Positions 9,500 through 18,500 of a stretch of DNA of 20,629 bases are shown piece by piece. The translations under genes and the position numbers were made by a program. The notes beneath the pieces are model-generated. The model made no database searches and was not told the origin of the DNA. It saw only the letters and a program-made list of their open reading frames with translations. Position 1 is the stretch's first letter, and the number at the start of each line of letters is the position of its first letter. Source of the stretch: a virus; the IMG/VR virus record IMGVR_UViG_3300048033_000662, positions 1-20,629 of that record; one strand, 5' to 3'.

Positions 9500-11913
9500 C
9501 AGTAACTATATTTAGTAATATTAAGGAGACATCCACACCCTTCCACAGGGATGTGAACGTGGTCTTCGACAGAATCAAGACTGGTAAGTACGCAGACCTT
9601 ATCAAGCAGATTCGTAGAGAGAAGGACAAGTCAGCCCGTAATGAGCTGAAGAAAAACCTTCCAGCGATCTGTTTCTCTGGTACCTTCCAGAAGAGAGCTG
9701 ACGATGCAATCATCGAGCACAGCGGCCTTATATGTCTAGACTTTGACGGATACAAGACCAAGCGTGAGATGAACGAGTTCAAGGATAGTCTTAAGGAGGA
9801 TGCCTATGTCATGGCTGCCTTTGTAAGCCCTAGTGGTGATGGACTAAAGGTTATCATAAAGATACCTGCAGACATTGAGAACCACAAGCGTTACTTTGAT
9901 GCACTTGAAAAGCACTTCAACTGTCCTGAGTTTGACGTTACATCTAAGAATATTAGTCGTGTATGTTATGAGTCATACGACCCAGACATTCATATCAATG
10001 TAGAGTCAGATGTATGGGAGACCTTATCTGAGGAGGAGTCAAAACCATTGGACACTAAAAGTGTTCGTACAACTATTGCACTGAGAGACGAGAACAAGAT
10101 TATAGATCGTCTTATGAGATGGTGGAACAAGGACTACGGACTTGTAGAGGGTCAGAGAAACAACAATGTGTTTGTTCTTGCGGCCGCATTCAACGACTTT
10201 GGTATCAGCAAATCACTTGCTGAGTATGTGATTCTTCAGATGCAGTCAAGAGACTTCACTGAGTCTGAGATACGTACAACGATTGACTCTGCCTACAGAA
10301 ACAAGGCAGCACACGGAACAAAGTTCTACGAGGACGAGAGCGAGGTTCATCGTATAAAGTCAAAGATCGTAAATGGAGCGTCCTCGGTTCAAATAAAGAA
10401 AGACCTGCTAGATTTAGATGTCGCTGAGGAGGATGTCGATGATATTGTAAAGTCTATAGAAAAGAACCTGTCGGTAACAAAGTTCTGGACAGTATCTGAC
10501 AAGGGTGCTGTGAATATTGTGCACTACATGTTCAAGGAGTTTTTACAGCAGAATGGCTTCTATAAGTATGCACCTCACGGTAGTGATAAGTACATGTTCG
10601 TTAAGGTTACCAATAACCTTATAGACAAGGCAGCTGAGGAGGACGTAAAGGACTTGGTTCTAGGATACCTAGAGAAGTTTGAGGATCTGTCGATCTACAA
10701 CTACTTTGCAGACAAGACAAGATTCTTCAAGGAGGACTTTCTTTCACTTCTAGATACTGTAAATATTCACTTTGTTGAGGACACAATAGACATGTCGTTC
10801 ATCTACTTCAGAAACTGCGCACTAAAGGTTATGAAGGATAGTGTCGAGCAGATCGACTACGTTGACCTTGGTGGATTCGTGTGGAGAGACCAAGTGATTG
10901 ACAGGGACTATAGTCCAGTAGAAAAACCTGACTGCGACTTCTCTAAGTTTGTTTCTAACGTAGCGGGAGGTTCTGAGAAATCAATTCAGTCCTTCCGATC
11001 TACTATAGGATTCCTTATGAGTGGATACAAAGACCCAGGCTTCTGTCCTTCAGTCATTCTGAATGACGAGGTCATTACCGACAACCCAGAGGGTGGCACA
11101 GGTAAGGGGTTATTTGTTCAGGCCATAAGCAAGCTAAAGAAGGTATCGTATATCGACGGAAAGTCTTTCTCTTTTGACAAGCAGTTCGCCTTTCAGACCG
11201 TGTCCACAGATACGCAGGTGATATCATTTGATGATGTCAAGAGAGGGTTCTCGTTCGAGCGTTTATTCTCTGTAATCACAGAGGGTATAACACTTGAGAA
11301 GAAGAACAGAGATGCCATCAAGATACCATTCAGGTACAGCCCTAAGATAGTTATCACAACCAACTATGCGATAAGCGGTAAGGGTAACTCATTCGAGAGA
11401 CGTAAGTGGGAGCTAGAGTTTAGACAACACTACAGCAAGGACTATACCCCAGTGGATGAGTTTGGCATGAGGTTATTCGATGACTGGTCAGATGACGAGT
11501 GGTTAAACTTCGACAACTACATGATTGGAAACCTTCAGTTCTATTTAAACGAAGGATTAGTTAAATCTGAGTTCAAGAACCTAGGTATACGAAAACTAGC
11601 GTCAGAGACCTGCCATGAGTTTATTGAGTGGCTAGGACTTGTTGAGGGAACCAAGCCTTCAGACGTTATTATATACGACCAAAGAATCTTTAAGGACGAC
11701 CTTTATAATGATTTTATTACTGATAATCCTGATTTTGCGCCAAAAGCTAAGATGACCATATCTAGAACATTGTTCTACAAGTGGCTACTTAACTACGCAA
11801 CCTTCATGGAGGGTATCGAGCCTGTAGAGGGTCGAGACAAGCTAGGACGTTGGATAATTTTTAAAACAAAGAAAGATGTCAAAGAAGAAAACTTCGAAGA
11901 GCTCGTCTTCTAG
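9496..11913 (+). CDS. VirE/BT4734-type primase fused to SF3-like helicase (805 aa)
   Basis: Two-part replication protein. The N-terminal part (about 1-170) matches the BT4734/VirE N-terminal primase-like domain, with GLICLDFDG (Asp82, Asp84) and SPSGDGLKVI (111-120) as likely active-site segments. Residues about 195-275 resemble a primase C-terminal linker (GQRNNNVFVLAAAFNDFGIS). The helicase part has Walker A GGTGKG (about 533-538), Walker B VISFDD (about 575-580) and sensor VITTN (about 619-623). It would prime and unwind phage DNA in the cytoplasm. Length and order are normal for Bacteroidota phages and mobile elements. Confidence 0.85.
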   Translation: MTVTIFSNIKETSTPFHRDVNVVFDRIKTGKYADLIKQIRREKDKSARNELKKNLPAICFSGTFQKRADDAIIEHSGLICLDFDGYKTKREMNEFKDSLKEDAYVMAAFVSPSGDGLKVIIKIPADIENHKRYFDALEKHFNCPEFDVTSKNISRVCYESYDPDIHINVESDVWETLSEEESKPLDTKSVRTTIALRDENKIIDRLMRWWNKDYGLVEGQRNNNVFVLAAAFNDFGISKSLAEYVILQMQSRDFTESEIRTTIDSAYRNKAAHGTKFYEDESEVHRIKSKIVNGASSVQIKKDLLDLDVAEEDVDDIVKSIEKNLSVTKFWTVSDKGAVNIVHYMFKEFLQQNGFYKYAPHGSDKYMFVKVTNNLIDKAAEEDVKDLVLGYLEKFEDLSIYNYFADKTRFFKEDFLSLLDTVNIHFVEDTIDMSFIYFRNCALKVMKDSVEQIDYVDLGGFVWRDQVIDRDYSPVEKPDCDFSKFVSNVAGGSEKSIQSFRSTIGFLMSGYKDPGFCPSVILNDEVITDNPEGGTGKGLFVQAISKLKKVSYIDGKSFSFDKQFAFQTVSTDTQVISFDDVKRGFSFERLFSVITEGITLEKKNRDAIKIPFRYSPKIVITTNYAISGKGNSFERRKWELEFRQHYSKDYTPVDEFGMRLFDDWSDDEWLNFDNYMIGNLQFYLNEGLVKSEFKNLGIRKLASETCHEFIEWLGLVEGTKPSDVIIYDQRIFKDDLYNDFITDNPDFAPKAKMTISRTLFYKWLLNYATFMEGIEPVEGRDKLGRWIIFKTKKDVKEENFEELVF

Positions 11914-12184
11914 CTGGTACGAAGACCAAGATAACTTCAAGTGGTGCATAGAGAATGACTTCAAGGTGTACATCACACCTACAGGCCATAACGAGTCTCG
12001 ATGCAAGATTGTCGTCCAAAGAGGCGGCATCACCACCGAGGGTCAAGAGTCAAAGATGGTTAATGGTAGACTCAGGCAGAGTAAGTCTGTGGAGTCTACC
12101 GAGACCTACAAGAATCAAAAACTCGCGCAGGAGGCATTGCCATCGGTGTGGAAAATGTTAAGAGAAAAATATGGTACAGTTTAG
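11876..12184 (+). CDS. Hypothetical protein (102 aa), Ser/Lys-rich N-terminus
   Basis: The N-terminus is a Lys/Ser run (MSKKKTSKSSSSSWYEDQDN), followed by a mixed alpha/beta-looking region with KCIENDF-like and VVQRGGITTEG segments. It overlaps the primase-helicase gene by 38 nt and the SF2 helicase gene by 14 nt. It is not recognised. Sitting between two helicases and being basic, it could bind nucleic acid, but that is context only. Confidence 0.6.
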   Translation: MSKKKTSKSSSSSWYEDQDNFKWCIENDFKVYITPTGHNESRCKIVVQRGGITTEGQESKMVNGRLRQSKSVESTETYKNQKLAQEALPSVWKMLREKYGTV

Positions 12185-13409
12185 AGACTATCAGAAAGAA
12201 ATTATACAGAAGGGCTTTAATGTGATAAGAAAATCGCGTTTTCTTTACCTAGCCATGGAGGTTCGTACAGGTAAGACCCTTACAAGTCTGGGCATCGCCA
12301 ATACTTTAGCCTGTGGTTACAAGGTGCTCTTTATAACAAAGAAAAAGGCTATACCAAATGTTCAGTCTGATTACGAGTTACTGAGTCCTGACTTTAAACT
12401 AACCGTAATCAACTACGAGAGTTTGCACAAGGTCTCGACGAGTGGTTGGCACACGATCATTGTTGACGAGGCTCATTCATTAGGAGCATTCCCTAAGCCT
12501 AGCTCTAGAGCAAAGGCAGTGAAGCAGCTGATGATAGTGAACAAACCCTATGTAATCTTCCTTTCTGGGACGCCTACACCTGAGTCGTACTCACAGATGT
12601 ACCATCAGGTGTATGGTGTACCTAACAATCCGTTCAGTAAGTACAAGAGCTTTTACAAGTTCGCTAAAGAGTATGTGAACGTGACCCAGAAGAAGATCAA
12701 TGGATTTAACATTAACGACTACTCTGATGGTAAGAAGGCTATCCTGGATGAGATGGATGAGTACACTATATCCTATACTCAAGAGCAGGCAGGCTTCGAG
12801 TCCTCGATCGAGGAGGAGGTTCTGTATGTCGATATGAAGGACACCACCTATGCCATGTGTAAGAAACTAAAGAAAGACCTCGTTATTGAGGGTGAGTCTG
12901 AGGTGATACTTGCGGACACAGGTGTAAAGCTAATGTCTAAGCTGCACCAGATGTATAGTGGCACCGTAAAGTTTGAGAGTGGCAAGAGCATGGTTCTCGA
13001 CTATAGTAAGGCTGAGTTTATCAAGTGGAAGTTTGATCGAGAGCGTATAGGTATATTCTATAAGTTCAAGGAAGAGCTAAAGGCCATCAAGAAAGTGTTC
13101 GGTGACGACGTATGTGATAATCTAGAGGATTTTGACTCTGGAAAATGTAGGCACATCGCACTTCAGATCGTTTCAGGGCGTGAGGGTATATCTCTTCGTA
13201 ATGCTGACTACATTGTGTTCTACAACATTGACTTTAGTGCGACCAGTTACTGGCAGGCTAGAGACCGAATGACCACAAAAGACCGAAAGCATAATAAGAT
13301 CTACTGGGTATTTGCCAGAAATGGTATAGAGGGTAAGATCTATAAGGCTGTATCTAATAAAAAAGATTATACACTATCTCACTTTAGGTCTGATTTACTA
13401 CATTTGTAG
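12171..13409 (+). CDS. SF2 (SNF2-like) DNA helicase/translocase (412 aa)
   Basis: Superfamily 2 motifs in order: FRDYQKEII (Q-like, 4-12), VRTGKT Walker A (31-36), VDEAH motif II (98-102), LSGTPTPES motif III (131-139), and SGREGISL with WQARDRM motifs V/VI (about 334-365), whose arginines complete the ATPase site. The compact DEAH core without accessory domains is typical of phage SNF2-type proteins encoded beside a VRR-NUC nuclease. Likely roles are recombination, fork remodelling or replication initiation. The stop overlaps the promoter-like box of the next gene. Confidence 0.88.
   Translation: MVQFRDYQKEIIQKGFNVIRKSRFLYLAMEVRTGKTLTSLGIANTLACGYKVLFITKKKAIPNVQSDYELLSPDFKLTVINYESLHKVSTSGWHTIIVDEAHSLGAFPKPSSRAKAVKQLMIVNKPYVIFLSGTPTPESYSQMYHQVYGVPNNPFSKYKSFYKFAKEYVNVTQKKINGFNINDYSDGKKAILDEMDEYTISYTQEQAGFESSIEEEVLYVDMKDTTYAMCKKLKKDLVIEGESEVILADTGVKLMSKLHQMYSGTVKFESGKSMVLDYSKAEFIKWKFDRERIGIFYKFKEELKAIKKVFGDDVCDNLEDFDSGKCRHIALQIVSGREGISLRNADYIVFYNIDFSATSYWQARDRMTTKDRKHNKIYWVFARNGIEGKIYKAVSNKKDYTLSHFRSDLLHL
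13399..13406 (+). promoter_or_regulatory. Candidate -7 box TACATTTG
   Basis: TACATTTG matches TAnnTTTG and ends 4 nt before the ATG at 13411, the same spacing as at the left-edge gene. It lies in the last codons of the helicase gene. It could drive a near-leaderless transcript of the nuclease gene. Confidence 0.45.
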
Positions 13410-13410
13410 T

Positions 13411-13653
13411 ATGACAGAGCAGCAGATACAGAGTAAACGTATTAAGCAACTAGAAAAAGAAGGTTACTATGTTATCAAGCTTATTAAGACTAATAAAAAC
13501 GGTATACCAGACGTTCTGGCGATACCCAAAGACGCTCAAGTCATCTTCTCGGAAATCAAGACGCCAAAAGGCAAGATTAGTCCGATTCAAGAATACAGAT
13601 TAAAAGAACTTAAGGAACATGGATTCACAACAGAAATCTACAGAGGTGATTAA
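13411..13653 (+). CDS. VRR-NUC domain nuclease (80 aa)
   Basis: A minimal VRR-NUC (PD-(D/E)XK) protein: GIPDVLAI (Asp34), FSEIKTPKGKISPIQ with Glu48, Lys50 and Gln60. These match the family's GxPD, ExK and Q motifs. In phages these stand-alone domains are encoded next to SNF2-like helicases and are thought to cut branched DNA; symmetrical Holliday junction cleavage is known for some members. It lies 1 nt after the helicase stop, supporting a helicase-nuclease pair. Confidence 0.88.
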   Translation: MTEQQIQSKRIKQLEKEGYYVIKLIKTNKNGIPDVLAIPKDAQVIFSEIKTPKGKISPIQEYRLKELKEHGFTTEIYRGD

Positions 13654-13948
13654 GACCATAACGGTCTCATACTTTGCTGACATTTATCTAGACGAGGATT
13701 GGAACGATATGCGATGGGATATTGTTGATGCTATAGCTCAGATTCCTCCAGTAGAAACTGCTCCAGCCACAAAGACAGTAGCGTTTGTTTTAGAGGGTGC
13801 AGATCAGAACTATTATTTCGGAACAACACTTGTATATGAGACCATAGATGACGTTGTTATATACGACATATTTGAGATGGACGTGGATCTTTTTCTTGAC
13901 TACGTCCATGATGGAAACTGGATCCAACCCTACCCTTTAGATTGTTAA
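13619..13948 (+). CDS. Hypothetical acidic protein (109 aa)
   Basis: Very acidic protein with clusters such as YLDEDWNDMRWD and YDIFEMDVDLFLDY; no recognised motif. The only ATG giving the full frame lies 35 nt inside the nuclease gene. Acidity and position next to nucleases are compatible with a nuclease regulator or DNA mimic, which remains a guess. Confidence 0.55.
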   Translation: MDSQQKSTEVIKTITVSYFADIYLDEDWNDMRWDIVDAIAQIPPVETAPATKTVAFVLEGADQNYYFGTTLVYETIDDVVIYDIFEMDVDLFLDYVHDGNWIQPYPLDC

Positions 13949-13980
13949 TAACTTTTTATAAACACATGTTGCATATCACC

Positions 13981-13988
13981 TAACTTTG
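13981..13988 (+). promoter_or_regulatory. Candidate -7 box TAACTTTG
   Basis: TAACTTTG matches TAnnTTTG and ends 9 nt before the ATG at 13998, in a 49-nt intergenic gap, the longest in this part of the operon. It may start the transcript carrying the metallophosphoesterase. Confidence 0.5.
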
Positions 13989-13997
13989 TGTGCAACA

Positions 13998-14177
13998 ATG
14001 AAATACGAAGAAGAAAGAGTTCGGAGAATTAACAGTATAGTGAATGAAATTCACGAATGCGTTGTCTCCATACATGAGGGCTTGATTGATGATGACTTCG
14101 ATTCAGTAAAATCAAATCTGCGTAATCTTTCTGACCTTATAGATTACGTTCGTAAATCTATATCCAATGAAATTTAA
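13998..14177 (+). CDS. Hypothetical small helical protein (59 aa)
   Basis: The start is at ATG 13998; an in-frame TTG at 13986 lies within the candidate promoter box. The product looks entirely helical and acidic (INSIVNEIHECVVSIHEGLI), perhaps a helical hairpin. It overlaps the metallophosphoesterase gene by 11 nt. Not recognised. Confidence 0.6.
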   Translation: MKYEEERVRRINSIVNEIHECVVSIHEGLIDDDFDSVKSNLRNLSDLIDYVRKSISNEI

Positions 14178-15297
14178 ACAAACTGTAATGGGCATGCTCG
14201 AGTCGGGTATGTCTACAATCGAGATCGTAAGAGAGATCGAGAAGACTGACCTTTACGATAAAGGTTACAACTCACTGTACAATCTAGTCCGTAACTGGAA
14301 GCTTAAGATGGATGCAGAGAATAATTATCCTGTTCTCGCCGAAGAATGCGCCTCCGTGGGTATTCCTATGGAGAATGTAAAGCACGGATGGTACAAAGGA
14401 AAACACTGGTCGATAGCATTCAAGCCAGATGAAGAAGGTCCGACATTTGAGCAGATGCTAAAGGACCACATCGAGGCTGTTAAGGAACATGCTCCTAACT
14501 ATCCTGTTCTTAAAAGATCTTCTAATGGGTCGGGTAATCTATTGGTTATCGATCCTGCAGACGTTCATATCGGTAAGTTAGCATCAGCATTCGAGACTGG
14601 TGAGGAGTATAACAATCAGATCGCAGTACAGAGAGTACTTGAAGGGGTCCAGGGTATTTTGGATAAGGCGGATGGATTTGATATTGATCAGATCGTTTTT
14701 GTTGCAGGTAATGATATCCTACATATTGATTCTCCAAAACGTACCACCACATCAGGCACACCACAGGACACGGACGGAATGTGGTATGACAACTTCCTTA
14801 TCGCCAAGAAACTTTACATCGACGTGATCGACCTGCTCATGCAGAAGGCTGACGTACATTTTATGTACAATCCTTCAAATCATGACTACACACATGGTTT
14901 CTTTTTAGCTGACGCGATCAGTAATTGGTACAGAAACTGTGAGAACATTACGTTTGATGTTAGCATCGCTCACAGAAAGTATTATATATACGGAGACAAT
15001 CTAATCTGCACCACACACGGTGACGGGGCTAAATGGCAAGACCTTGGTAAGCTTATGGCTGTAGAATGCGATAAGTGGGAAGGCGGAGGAAAACAGAGAC
15101 GTTACGTTTACACACACCACGTACACCATAAGATCGTGAAAGACGATATAGGCGTCACTATTGAATCTTTACGAAGCCCAAGTGGTACAGACGGGTGGCA
15201 CCATAGAAACGGCTACCAACACGCTCCTAAGGCTGTTGAGGGGTTCATTCATGACAAGAATCACGGACAGGTTGCAAGACTAACACACCTATTTTAA
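14167..15297 (+). CDS. Calcineurin-like metallophosphoesterase (376 aa)
   Basis: The two-metal phosphoesterase motifs are present in order: VIDPADVHIG (Asp132, His134 region), VAGNDILH (181-183), NPSNHDY (about 237-243), CTTHGDG (about 282-288) and YTHHVHH (about 315-321). The first 50 residues look like a helix-turn-helix (MLESGMSTIEIVREIEKTDL). Fusion of an HTH to a phosphoesterase is common in phages of Bacteroidota, where the substrate is unknown; DNA processing is a reasonable guess from its neighbours. Confidence 0.85.
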   Translation: MKFKQTVMGMLESGMSTIEIVREIEKTDLYDKGYNSLYNLVRNWKLKMDAENNYPVLAEECASVGIPMENVKHGWYKGKHWSIAFKPDEEGPTFEQMLKDHIEAVKEHAPNYPVLKRSSNGSGNLLVIDPADVHIGKLASAFETGEEYNNQIAVQRVLEGVQGILDKADGFDIDQIVFVAGNDILHIDSPKRTTTSGTPQDTDGMWYDNFLIAKKLYIDVIDLLMQKADVHFMYNPSNHDYTHGFFLADAISNWYRNCENITFDVSIAHRKYYIYGDNLICTTHGDGAKWQDLGKLMAVECDKWEGGGKQRRYVYTHHVHHKIVKDDIGVTIESLRSPSGTDGWHHRNGYQHAPKAVEGFIHDKNHGQVARLTHLF

Positions 15298-15298
15298 T

Positions 15299-15532
15299 AT
15301 GAGAAGTACAGAAATCCACTACGATAACGGGAAGGAGTATGACGTTATCGACTTTATTCAGGACTATGAATTAAATTTTAATCGAGGCAATATCATCAAG
15401 TATGTTGCTAGAGCCTCAAGAAAAGGTGCTGAGCTGCGAGATCTTCGTAAGGCCAAGGATTATATCGATCGAGAGATAGAGTTCCTTGAGAACAAGCGAG
15501 ACGAGCAGTGGAAGCAAGACTCCACACTGTAA
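15299..15532 (+). CDS. DUF3310 family protein (77 aa)
   Basis: YDVIDFIQDYELNFNRGNII followed by KYVARASRKG and LRDLRKAKDYIDREIE is the full DUF3310 signature, a small phage family often annotated as nucleotide-kinase related although its activity is not established. Length is standard. It is the last gene of the rightward unit, starting 1 nt after the phosphoesterase stop and ending just before a terminator. Confidence 0.88.
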   Translation: MRSTEIHYDNGKEYDVIDFIQDYELNFNRGNIIKYVARASRKGAELRDLRKAKDYIDREIEFLENKRDEQWKQDSTL

Positions 15533-15535
15533 ATT

Positions 15536-15559
15536 AAGGGGCTATATGCCCCTTTTTTT
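15536..15559. terminator. Bidirectional intrinsic terminator
   Basis: AAGGGGC/GCCCCTT (15536-15542/15548-15554) with loop TATAT and a run of seven T on the plus strand form a strong Rho-independent terminator for the rightward operon. The minus strand reads CCCCTTAATTT after the same stem, a weaker tail serving the convergent gene whose stop codon (complement of 15558-15560) sits in the T-run. Confidence 0.92.
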
Positions 15560-18500
15560 ATGGATTGATGTCAGGTACTTCTCCGTAGATTAATCCTTTC
15601 ATTATATACTTAGGTATTCCCCAGTCCATCATTCTCTGTTGGACCTCTTTAGGATCAGCTCCAAAGAATATTGCTCCTTTGTATATCTCTATAGCGTCCT
15701 CGTAAACCTTTTTCTTCTTAGAGTTAGCCTTGTCGTACTCTTCTCTTAATTCCTCTATAGTTATATCACCATTGTCGTAAGCTTTTTTAGCCTTACTGTA
15801 GTCATTTATTTCTACAACTCTTCTTTGAATATCGCTAGATTTATAACCTATAGTCTCAATGACGTCTACCTTGTGCTCCTTGAATCCAGTGAACTGACCG
15901 ATAACCTCGTTGAATGGATCATCAGATCCGAACACCTTTCTTACCGATGTAACTGTCCCTGGCTCAGCAAGCTTCCATAATCTTTCTGTGATCTTTATTG
16001 CTTTTTCCTCCGCAGTGTCTCCTTCTTTAAATATAGTTCTACCGTTACTGTCTCTGTTTGATATTAACTGAGAAACCACAGAGAACGTCATATCTGGATT
16101 TAGCCACGGCTGGTATGCTTCAGTTAAGGCATTAATTAATCCCTCGTCGTAGCTGTCCGCGTTCATGTAGGCGTTAAACACCTTTGTGATGTATCCATGT
16201 GGGTCAGATGCACTAATACTTCTGTATCTAAACTCTCCCTCACTGGCCTTGGTAGGTACAATAGTTGAGTTAGTGTCCCAGAATGGTAAAAGCTTTCTGG
16301 CCTGTTTCATAGATTCCTCCTCGTCATCACCAGAATCCATACCCCAAAGAGCTAGAAGTCCTGCCTTCAATGCAGCCAACTGCATGATACCACTAAGTCT
16401 CTTTATACCTATGGCTCTAGTCTTAGGATCGGCAATTTCTTTTATCGTTAGATCTACGGTATTATAAGATGTACGAACAGATTCAGACGTGAACGAGATA
16501 AATGTACCAGCTATAGGCAGTGCCTTTAACAGTTTTACATACCCACCAACTCTAGAATAGTTTGGAAGTACATTCTTGACCACCTCTGCAGCTCTCTCGC
16601 TAACCTCTTTTAGCTGGCTATCATTAAGCTCACTGACATCCTTCTTAAATATTGCCTTGGCGTACTTAGATTTTTCTGACTCATAGGCTGCTATCTTGAA
16701 GAAATCATCCTCTACCTGATATGATTTTTGTGCTCTTCTAAAGAATCCCTTAACCTTTCTCTTTGCTCTACTATATCCTTTATCAGAAAATCTATTAAGC
16801 ATCACATCCTCGAATGTTTCTCCCTTAGCTAATAGATCCTTAATCTCATTAAGGGTTGCACTTTGATTAATGATACCTAACCTAGTGTACTCATCCATCT
16901 TGGCAAGTAACTCTTTCTTACCATTCTTACTGTACTCGGCTCTTAGAACCTGTACAGCATTATTCATTTCCTTAAGGTTTAGGTTACCAGTCATTATCAT
17001 GAACGGTATGTTACCGATCACGTTCTTGGCGTGTGTACCTAAAGACAAGATTGTCTTGGTGTATTTTACAGCACCTACCATCTTCAGGTAGAACTCATAG
17101 ATGGGTTGGAATGCTCCAAGATCTATATTCACCACGTTACCGTTTGTCATGGCCTCAGCTATTTCCTTGGTGGTATACATACCAGCCAGTATATCCATTG
17201 ACTCAGAACCATCTCCAGCAATCTTGACATTGTACTTGCCTTTTGCCTCCTTGAACAGATAAACACCTTCACCAGCATCCCTTAATTCTTTCTGGAACTT
17301 CTGGTTAGCTATGATTGACGCTACCTTCTGTATACTACGAACATAGTTCATCGCTGGATCACCATACTCTCCCATAAGAGCTCTGATCTCTGCGGGTATC
17401 TCCTTACGCTGCTCTAAAGGAGTTAGGTTTTTAGAACCAATCTTAGATCTCATGATAAACTCGTTAGCTTCGTCTTGGTTTAAGATCTCGTCTACAGCTC
17501 TGTCTACTCTTCTTTCTAGTATAACATCTACAGGCACTCCAGTTCTTAAAGATTCTTCCTCCGCATAGATTCTATGAATCTCTCTTAACTTATTTTTAGC
17601 GGCCTGTTTGACCTCCTCAGATACTTTCTTGGCGTAGTTCTTATTATCGTAAACCTCGTAAGATCTGTTCAGGTACGAACCTAGGTTGTTTATTATGTTC
17701 TGTGCAGACTCTTCTGACTTAACAGCTCCAGATTCTACAAGTAGTTTAGATAAATTATCAAGGTGATTTCTCATGTCAGATACCATACCCAACATTAATG
17801 TAGGAACACCATGATCTTTCTCTCCCCTCATATATCTGTCGATAGCATCGATTACTTCCTTTGCATCTTTTCTTTTCTTTATAGCGTTCTCGATTCTCTT
17901 TATATTTCTTCTGGCAATGTTAACCTGCTCCTCTATAAGACCTTCTCTAAAGTCTGAAAGTGACTGCATAGACTTAGGCCTGAAGCCTCTACCAGACATA
18001 AATTTCTTGTGTACCACGTCTAGGAATCTAGACACGCCCTTCTTGTCAGGATCAAGTAGACCTTCAAGTCTTTGATCAGACTTCATCTTTCTTTGATTGA
18101 TATCTTCCAAGATCTTGAATCCTTCCTTGACATCATAACCGTTATCCTTAAGATACTTAAGTATGGTCTCGTCAGATATACCATTCTTCTTAGCTGTACG
18201 AACAACACTTGCAACCTCTGATACCTGATCTCTTACCTCTAGCTTAAGTCCAGTCATAGATATTCCTGCTGTTGGCGGGAATATTTTCATCTCTCTGTCC
18301 TTTGATACTATTTTTTCAGTCTCAGAATCCTGGAATACATCATTCCAGTTTAGTCTATCCTTAAGAATATGTAGAATAGGCTTAGCGTTTCCAACCGCCT
18401 TGACCGCCTTTGGATATGACTCGTGACCGTCAAAGTCAACAGCCTCAACACGACCGTTTAGTTCTATGACAGCATATACCTGACCTCCAGAACTTCTGTC

